Below the pieces are notes generated by a model. That model did no database searches. It had not been told where the DNA came from and saw only the letters and a list, made by a program, of their open reading frames with translations. A program made the translations under genes and the position numbers. 64,000 bases of DNA from Neorhizobium petrolearium (lineage in GTDB: Bacteria; Pseudomonadota; Alphaproteobacteria; Rhizobiales; Rhizobiaceae): contig NZ_JAGGJW010000006.1 in assembly GCF_017873175.1 (NCBI RefSeq), positions 248,001 through 312,000 of the forward strand, written 5' to 3'. Of the stretch, positions 58,595 to 64,000 are shown piece after piece (within the stretch, counting starts at the first letter, position 1; every line of letters starts with the position of its first letter).

Positions 58595-59317
58595 CTAAGT
58601 GACTGCGAGTACCGCTCCAGTGTCGTACTGACGCACGAAATCTACCCGAGTCCCGTTCCAGTGATAGCAGTAGTGCCGCCCTTGGACGGGAACAGGGATG
58701 GCATCCGGCCAGAAGATGCCGATACAGCGTTGACCAGGCTTTCGAACGCTGTTCCACAGGAGGCCATCGCTTCCAGCCGCCCGAAGACTACGTCCCTCAA
58801 CTTGCGAAGCGGTGTAATCGTCCGGATGCAGAACGTCAGGCACCGCGTTCACGTCGTCAAGTACCCGGTCAACGCTGCCCACCAGGACACGAAAGTCCGA
58901 TGTCCATCCTGGAGGCTGGGGCGTCGAACTCATGAATTTCTGTTGGTGATGGATTGTCTCGGCCAGCGCGACGTCTTCACTCTCGCCTGCATAGTAGATG
59001 CCATAGCTTCCATCCGTGAAGCGTCCTGGCCGCCCTGTTGAGCAATGGACGAATGGGGCCATTACGTAACTCGCGCCGGGGCCAGAAACGCGACGGTTGG
59101 CGGGCACCTTGCCTAGATCGCCTACTTCAAAACGAATCCGCGGATTGGTTTTTGCCTCGACGGCAACAAGGGCCTCCCAGTCGCGGGGATCGGCGATGTC
59201 CTCGAACAAATCGATGGGTGGGTAGATCGATCGAATGATGCGGTAGGTCTTTGGCCAGCGCACCTGGGAACGGACAGCAAGGCCACTTACCAAGCGCTGC
59301 GCTCCGCATCGAGCCAT
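58595..59317 (-). CDS. RES-domain toxin of an Xre-RES toxin-antitoxin pair
   Basis: The product (240 residues from ATG 59317) has the RES fold of NAD-degrading or ADP-ribosylating toxins such as ParT and MbcT: WPKTYRIIRSIYPPIDLFED with the conserved Arg, GIYYAGESEDVALAETIHHQ with the Glu, and the late SDGLLWNSVRKPGQRCIGIF. From ATG 59317 the gene overlaps the antitoxin by 31 bases; a TTG at 59293 would overlap by 7 and fits the family start better. The antitoxin lies directly upstream. Confidence 0.9.
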   Translation of the reverse strand: MARCGAQRLVSGLAVRSQVRWPKTYRIIRSIYPPIDLFEDIADPRDWEALVAVEAKTNPRIRFEVGDLGKVPANRRVSGPGASYVMAPFVHCSTGRPGRFTDGSYGIYYAGESEDVALAETIHHQQKFMSSTPQPPGWTSDFRVLVGSVDRVLDDVNAVPDVLHPDDYTASQVEGRSLRAAGSDGLLWNSVRKPGQRCIGIFWPDAIPVPVQGRHYCYHWNGTRVDFVRQYDTGAVLAVT

Positions 59318-59700
59318 TCACGCATCACGGCAAGATCAGAAAGCTCGCCTTGCAGCATCACGTCCAGCGCCGACTTGCCGCCAAAGGCCGTATTTGGCGC
59401 TTTGATCCACTCATATCCCCTTGTCGGATCCTTAAACAGATGTCGCACCCCCTTATGGATACCCATCAGGTGAGCCATCCGCATTTTCAGGTCTCGATCA
59501 ATACGTCCGACGCTGCCTTCTTTCCAACGTGCCCACGTTCGAGCTGACAAACCGCCAAGCAAGGTGCAAGCCTGGGCGTCTGTGAGCTTCCAGGCGTTGA
59601 AGAGGTTCACGGTGGTACGAGCAAGCGCCCCTGCTTCCTCATCGGTGATTTCCGTTGAGGTTCGGTTGAAGGGAGTTGAAGCAATGGGTTGAAGTTGCAT
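59287..59700 (-). CDS. MbcA/ParS/Xre-type antitoxin
   Basis: The 137-residue antitoxin has an N-terminal Xre-like DNA-binding part (LTDAQACTLLGGLSARTWAR, then WKEGSVGRIDRDLKMRMAHL) and the C-terminal toxin-neutralising domain AFGGKSALDVMLQGELSDLA ending WLDAERSAW. It pairs with the overlapping RES toxin and probably represses the shared promoter upstream. ATG 59700 has GAGAGG in front; the longer frame to 59781 has no ribosome site. Confidence 0.92.
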   Translation of the reverse strand: MQLQPIASTPFNRTSTEITDEEAGALARTTVNLFNAWKLTDAQACTLLGGLSARTWARWKEGSVGRIDRDLKMRMAHLMGIHKGVRHLFKDPTRGYEWIKAPNTAFGGKSALDVMLQGELSDLAVMREWLDAERSAW

Positions 59701-59922
59701 GGCATCCTCTCTTTTTGGCGGAAGATTAGCATGTTTATGCCAATTGGCAAGCTCCAGTTGCTTTCGAACGGGCCACATCACATCGACAGTGATGGGCTAC
59801 CTACCTTCTTACCGAGGGCGTGTCCTTAAACTTCTTCACGATTTCACCCGCCCCTGATGGGCGATGGTTAGTTCAATCTGGATTAATTTTAAAGCTGCGT
59901 TCCAGAGTTGAACGGAACTTTT

Positions 59923-60302
59923 TCAGCCTGCGGATAGCGATGCTGCGAGGCTCTGCGGGCGTCGACGAGAATCTGACCACCAAGGTAGAGCCCGATCCGA
60001 ACGAAGGTCGAGTGGCTCGGCTATGCTGACCACATTCCCTGTCGATGCCTGCAGGAAGAACCGCGTGCCATCGTCCGGGATCCCGAGCGCCGAGAGGCCA
60101 CCGGATGCTCCAGCTACGGTGTCGAGCGCAATACGGTTGTCGTAGATTTCCGGCCGGCGCGATGTCGTCACCGTGTGACCATGGACGACGATCGGACCGA
60201 AGTCGAATCGCTTTCAAGGAAATCCGCGCGGATCGTGCGCAAGTCCTTCGTGGTCTGCTTCTCAATCGCGACGCCGGGTCGAAGGCCGGCGTGGACACAC
60301 CC
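59923..60302 (-). pseudogene. C-terminal fragment of a serine/threonine protein phosphatase (PPP-type metallophosphoesterase)
   Basis: On the minus strand from about 60302 one reads VHAGLRPGVAIEKQTTKDLR, then TIRADFLESD. After one missing base at 60205 the frame continues DFGPIVVHGHT, RPEIYDNRIALD and GTRFFLQA. VHAGLRPG, DFLESD and VVHGHT are the back half of bacterial PPP phosphatases, with the HxH metal ligands. The catalytic front half (GDxHG, GDxxDRG, GNHE) is missing; the sequence is replaced by the response-regulator gene at 60336. It is a decayed remnant. Confidence 0.75.
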
Positions 60303-60335
60303 GGAAGCTTGGGAGGGAAGACCGATAGGAGCACC

Positions 60336-60975
60336 ATGCGCAACATCCTGCTCGTGCAGTCCAATCCCTATCTCGGAGAGATCCTCAAGGCGAGCTTCCA
60401 GCGTGAAGGGTTCAGTGCAATGCTGCTGGGATCTGTCAGTGAAATCCCCCGGAGTGCCGCCGAGACCGTTACGGATCTCGTAGTCCTCGATGAGACGTTC
60501 GCCATGGGCGGTATCGATATCTTTACAGACATCAGGCTCGCGACCTCCGCGCCCATTCTCGTTCTTGCGTGCAGAGGCGGAACGGCAATGGGCGGGGATC
60601 GCGGACGACGTGCTTGCGGCTCCATTCGCCGTTCAGGAACTTCTTGCACGGAGCAGCACGCTCGTGGGCAGGGGGCCGCTGCGTCGGACAGTCTTCGCGG
60701 CCGGGGATATTTCAATGAACCTCGAGATGCACCGGGTGACCAGGGGAGCACGTGTCATTCATCTGGGGCCCACCGAGTTCAGACTCCTGCAGCTCTTTCT
60801 TGCCGAGCCCCAGAGACTGTGGTCCCGTGCCGCGATCGTCGATAAGGTGTGGTCACCGGGCAGGGACGAGCGTAACGTCGACGTTGCTGTGAAGAAGCTA
60901 CGCGCCGCCTTGAACCGGAAAGGGGAGAGTGATGCCATTCGCACGGTCCGCGGGGCGGGATACGGCATGGCGTAA
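60336..60975 (+). pseudogene. frameshifted OmpR/PhoB-type response regulator with atypical receiver
   Basis: Leaving out one G from the GGGG run at 60594-60597 restores one 212-residue protein. The receiver part is MRNILLVQSNPYLGEILKAS...; it keeps the phosphate-acceptor position D52 but has QSN in place of the acidic pair, VLACR in place of the Thr, and DDVLAAPF in place of the Lys. The winged-helix DNA-binding domain is complete (LGPTEFRLLQLFLAE, IRTVRGAGYGMA). TAGGA precedes the ATG. No histidine kinase lies nearby. It is a pseudogene unless the extra G is an assembly error. Confidence 0.78.
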
Positions 60976-61003
60976 GCCGCCGGACGCACTTGCCTTCGGC
61001 TGT

Positions 61004-61720
61004 TCAGCCTCCGGCAGCCTTGCCAAGATTGACGCGCTTCGACAGCTCATCCACGGTCTCCTTGCGCTCGCTGTAACGGTCCGTGAGGTATGGCGACACG
61101 TCCCTTGTAAGGAGCGTGAACTTGACCAGTTCCTCGCAGACGTCGACGACCCGGTCGTAGTAAGACGATGGCTTCATCCTGCCATCCTGATCGAACTCGA
61201 GGAAGGCCTTGGCGACGGACGACTGGTTGGGAATGGTGATCATCCGCATCCACCGACCCAGCACCCGGAGCTGGTTGACCGCGTTGAAGGACTGGGACCC
61301 GCCACTGACCTGCATCACCGCGAGCGTCTTTCCCTGCGTGGGCCGGACTGACCCGATCGAAAGCGGTATCCAGTCGATTTGCGTCTTCATGATCCCGCTC
61401 ATCGATCCGTGCCGCTCGGGGGAAATCCAGACCTGACCTTCCGACCACTCGGAAAGTGAGCGCAACTCCTGGACCTTCGGGTGGCTCACCGGCTCCTCGT
61501 CCGGAAGTGGAAGTCCGCGTGGATCGAAGATCTTCACCTCACACCCAAAGTGCTCGAGGAGGCGCCGCGTCTCGTGCGCCAACAGTCGGCTGTAGGAGGT
61601 TTCCCGGAGCGAACCGTAGAGGATCAGGATGCGGGGCTTATGGGTGGACATCGGCGGACGGAGGGCTTCTGCATCAGGGAGCATCAGATGCTCGTCGACG
61701 GCGGCGGGGAGGCTTGTCAT
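61004..61720 (-). CDS. arsH: ArsH, NADPH-dependent FMN reductase of arsenic resistance
   Basis: ArsH (238 residues) is a flavoprotein that oxidises trivalent methyl- and aromatic arsenicals and reduces other acceptors. FMN-binding marks are [38 protein letters not shown] and [23 protein letters not shown] lies 8 bases before ATG 61720. It follows arsR by 37 bases in one operon. No arsenite pump or arsenate reductase gene is present in the window. Confidence 0.93.
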   Translation of the reverse strand: MTSLPAAVDEHLMLPDAEALRPPMSTHKPRILILYGSLRETSYSRLLAHETRRLLEHFGCEVKIFDPRGLPLPDEEPVSHPKVQELRSLSEWSEGQVWISPERHGSMSGIMKTQIDWIPLSIGSVRPTQGKTLAVMQVSGGSQSFNAVNQLRVLGRWMRMITIPNQSSVAKAFLEFDQDGRMKPSSYYDRVVDVCEELVKFTLLTRDVSPYLTDRYSERKETVDELSKRVNLGKAAGG

Positions 61721-61757
61721 TTCGTGTCTCCGTGGTCTTGTGCAGCAGCGTTGCTGT

Positions 61758-62081
61758 TCATGCCTGCTGGGATGGAAGTTGTTCCTGATCGACTGGAAGG
61801 CCTCGGCAGCATTCCTTCAGGAGGAATGATACGAGGTTGCCGATGGCGTCGAAGCGGGCGCTGTAGATGAGCGATCTGCTGTCGCGCCGCATCGAGATCA
61901 GGCCCGCGTGCTCCAGCTCCTTCAGATGGAAGCTGATATTGGAAGGGGAGGTGCCCAGTATCTCGGCGATCCTGCCAGCGGCCAGGCCGTCAGCGCCAGC
62001 GACGACCAGCGTGCGAACTACGTTCAGCCTGGTCTCCTGTGAAAGTGCCGCAAAGGCGGCTAGCGCCTGCTTGTCATCCAT
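61758..62081 (-). CDS. arsR: ArsR family metalloregulator
   Basis: This 107-residue repressor has the ArsR winged helix: [39 protein letters not shown] and [20 protein letters not shown]. Arsenite sensing probably uses the C-terminal [11 protein letters not shown]ys pair, not the CxC of the R773 type, which is absent. It heads the arsR-arsH operon. The upstream 62082-62120 holds AATATC and GATATA arms about 20 bases apart, a possible operator. Confidence 0.9.
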   Translation of the reverse strand: MDDKQALAAFAALSQETRLNVVRTLVVAGADGLAAGRIAEILGTSPSNISFHLKELEHAGLISMRRDSRSLIYSARFDAIGNLVSFLLKECCRGLPVDQEQLPSQQA

Positions 62082-62202
62082 GATTCAATATCCGTTGAAA
62101 TCTAATAATGCAGATATATCACGGGACGGCTTGGCGCAAGGAGGAGTCCTGCCATCCGAAACTCTTTACACCTTCTGCTTGATTCCTGTTTTGTTCCATG
62201 GG

Positions 62203-62243
62203 CCATTTTCCGCCGACTTTTTCGGGTCGGCGGAATGGTTTTT
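62203..62243 (+). terminator. strong + strand terminator with no gene before it
   Basis: Ten perfect pairs (62208-62217 with 62226-62235), extended by CCA/TGG at the base, end in TTTTT. Both neighbouring genes, arsR and nrdJ, are on the minus strand, so a + strand terminator here is unexpected. It could end a small RNA from 62082-62243, or the leftover of a lost gene. Confidence 0.6.
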
Positions 62244-62367
62244 CTAAAAGGCTCGAGGTAGGCGCGAACTTACCCTTTTTTCCTGAGACGTATTTCTAGC
62301 GGCCGCTCAAACGCAAATCACGGGCTTAGACGCATTTCTTCGGGCGCGGGACATCCAGTAGATTTGA

Positions 62368-64000
62368 TCAAGAGCACCCACTTGTAGCTCCGCACGTGTC
62401 GCATTTCTCGCAGGTGCCGTTTCTTACCATAGTGAAATTCTGGCACTCGGAGCACATGTTGCCCGTATATCCCTGGGCGATGGAGCGCATGCGGCGTTCG
62501 TTCTCCACCTTCTTGGCTTCGGTCTTCGCGGTTGCGGCTTCGTCGGCTGCAGCATCGGAGAAGAGGCCGGAGGTCGCCTGCTGTTCCTCTGCCAGTTCCT
62601 CGACGATCTCTTCGGCAAGCTCCCGGGCGCGTTCCTCGTAGTCCCGCTTGAAGGAAACCACTTCCGACGTGGAGATGGCGGCGGTCGGCTCCAGCTTGCG
62701 GGCCGCAGCGCCGGCAAAGGCGGTGACGGTCGCGCCGGCCGAAGCCCGCGCCGGCGCTGCGGTCGCGGCACCCTTGGCTTCGGAGGCGGCCGGGCGCTCG
62801 CCGCCGATCTTCGGCACCAGCGTGGGCTTGTATCCTCGGGTCAGGCCCTTGGAGACGATGTCCGCCTTGCCTTCCGAGACACCCCGGCCGAGCGCGGTGT
62901 TGGAAAAGTCCGACGTGTCCACATGGGCGAGATCGTGGCGGCCGAGATAGGAAATCGCGAGTTCGCGGAACACGTAGTCGAGGATCGACGTGGCGTTCTT
63001 GATCGCGTCATTGCCCGTGACGATGCCGGCCGGCTCGAACTTCGTGAACGTGAAGGCGTCGACATATTCCTCGAGCGGCACGCCATATTGCAGGCCGAGC
63101 GAGACAGAGATCGCGAAATTGTTGATGAAGGCGCGCAGCGCCGAACCTTCCTTGTTCATGTCGAGGAAGATTTCGCCGAGACGCCCGTCGTCATATTCGC
63201 CGGTGCGCAGGAAGATCGTGTGGCCGCCGATCTTGGCCTTCTGGGTGTAACCCTTGCGGCGGGCGGGCAGTTTTTCCTGGGTACGGACGACCTTTTCGAT
63301 GATCCGCTCGACGATCTTCTCCGTGACCTGCACGGCTTGGGCGGCAGCCGGCTGGCTGAGCAGTTCCTCGATCGCGTCGTCCGCATCGTCCTCATCGATC
63401 AGCGAGGAGTTGAGCGGCTGCGACAGCTTGGAACCGTCGCGATAGAGCGCGTTCGCCTTCAATGCGAGCTTCCAAGAGAGCATGTAGGCCGCGCCGCAGT
63501 CCGCGACGGTCGCGTCGTTTGGCATGTTGATCGTCTTGGAGATTGCACCCGAGATGAACGGCTGGGCGGCCGCCATCATGCGGATGTGGCTTTCGACCGA
63601 AAGGTAACGCTTGCCGATCTTGCCGCAGGGATTGGCGCAATCGAAGACCGGCAGATGCTCGGCTTTCAGGAACGGCGCGCCTTCCAGCGTCATCGCGCCG
63701 CAGACATGGATGTTGGCGGCCTCGATGTCCTTCTTCGCAAAACCGAGATGTTCGAGCAGGTTGAAGCTGACGTCGGAAAGCTGTGCGTCGGTGACCTTCA
63801 GCGTGTCTTTCAGGAAGTCGGCGCCGAGCGTCCACTGGTTGAAGACGAACTTGATGTCGAAGGCCTGCTTCAGCGCTGCATTGACCGCTTCGATCTTTTC
63901 CGCGGTGAAACCCTTCGCAGCAAGCGTGGAGGGGTTGATGGCGGGCGCCTGGTTGAGGTTGCCGTGACCGACCGCATAGGCCTCGATCTCGGCGATCTGC
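62368..64000 (-). CDS. nrdJ: vitamin B12-dependent ribonucleotide reductase, C-terminal part (cut by window edge)
   Basis: NrdJ reduces ribonucleotides to deoxyribonucleotides with adenosylcobalamin and works with or without oxygen. About 544 of roughly 1270 residues are in the window; the start lies to the right. Visible are [20 protein letters not shown] of the substrate barrel end, a Lys/Arg-rich [20 protein letters not shown], an Ala-rich linker, and the C-terminal [20 protein letters not shown]ys cluster that shuttles electrons. A terminator for the minus strand is not obvious. Confidence 0.96.
   Translation of the reverse strand, partial: QIAEIEAYAVGHGNLNQAPAINPSTLAAKGFTAEKIEAVNAALKQAFDIKFVFNQWTLGADFLKDTLKVTDAQLSDVSFNLLEHLGFAKKDIEAANIHVCGAMTLEGAPFLKAEHLPVFDCANPCGKIGKRYLSVESHIRMMAAAQPFISGAISKTINMPNDATVADCGAAYMLSWKLALKANALYRDGSKLSQPLNSSLIDEDDADDAIEELLSQPAAAQAVQVTEKIVERIIEKVVRTQEKLPARRKGYTQKAKIGGHTIFLRTGEYDDGRLGEIFLDMNKEGSALRAFINNFAISVSLGLQYGVPLEEYVDAFTFTKFEPAGIVTGNDAIKNATSILDYVFRELAISYLGRHDLAHVDTSDFSNTALGRGVSEGKADIVSKGLTRGYKPTLVPKIGGERPAASEAKGAATAAPARASAGATVTAFAGAAARKLEPTAAISTSEVVSFKRDYEERARELAEEIVEELAEEQQATSGLFSDAAADEAATAKTEAKKVENERRMRSIAQGYTGNMCSECQNFTMVRNGTCEKCDTCGATSGCS

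Noticed and set aside
59782..59922. Short open frames on both strands right of the antitoxin
   Set aside because: No ribosome site, no recognisable motif, and the area adjoins a decayed phosphatase; treated as non-coding.

Overview
The window comes from the main chromosome of an alphaproteobacterium of the order Rhizobiales, most likely Rhizobiaceae. The reasons are the joined secE-nusG-rplKAJL-rpoBC / rpsLG-fusA-tuf / S10-spc-alpha ribosomal block, two tuf genes, rhizobial-size RpoB, RpoC and RpoA, a second FtsZ without its C-terminal tail, a B12-dependent ribonucleotide reductase, an arsR-arsH pair, and a short palindromic intergenic repeat of a rhizobial kind. Base composition is GC-rich and even over the housekeeping part. 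Species cannot be named from the sequence alone.

Layout. 1-625 is the 3' part of a first tuf gene. 721-3578 holds two divergent KpsS/KpsC-like capsule glycosyltransferase genes lying between tuf and tRNA-Trp-secE-nusG. 3692-16123 carries tRNA-Trp, secE, nusG, rplK, rplA, rplJ, rplL, rpoB and rpoC. 16304-17788 has a di-haem cytochrome c peroxidase and a small hypothetical gene. 18280-37667 is a nearly unbroken + strand run: rpsL, rpsG, fusA, second tuf, S10-to-L15, secY, adk, rpsM, rpsK, rpoA, rplQ. From 37925 the map becomes a mixed-strand housekeeping/accessory region: msrPQ, ilvD, a SWIM protein beside a frame-disrupted gene, LprI-like and YkvA-like proteins, a DegQ-type protease overlapping rarA, a secreted alpha/beta hydrolase, a ketopantoate-reductase-like gene, an FtsZ2-type gene, a TetR regulator opposite a homocysteine S-methyltransferase, and a methyltransferase. 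54-62.2 kb is the most accessory part: a fused MNT-HEPN protein, an outer-membrane barrel, a Gly-rich secreted protein, a lipoprotein-like DUF2380 protein, an EF-hand/Met-rich protein, an Xre-RES toxin-antitoxin pair, a decayed protein-phosphatase fragment, a frameshifted atypical response regulator, and arsR-arsH. The window ends inside nrdJ on the minus strand.

How the genes work together. The first 38 kb builds the transcription and translation machinery (RNA polymerase subunits, elongation factors, about 30 ribosomal proteins, the SecYE translocon, adenylate kinase). Its intergenic spacers carry strong hairpins, some mutually exclusive, that could set the balance between ribosomal proteins and RNA polymerase. 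The later part mixes envelope maintenance (DegQ, MsrPQ, peroxidase, outer-membrane barrel), DNA repair (RarA), metabolism (IlvD, homocysteine methyltransferase, NrdJ) and small defence or stress modules. I see no CRISPR array, no intact insertion sequence, no rRNA gene and no prophage. The best candidates for something less described are the capsule-gene pair inside the tuf-secE junction, the single-chain MNT-HEPN protein, the Met-rich EF-hand protein, and two terminators that follow no known gene and may mark small RNAs.
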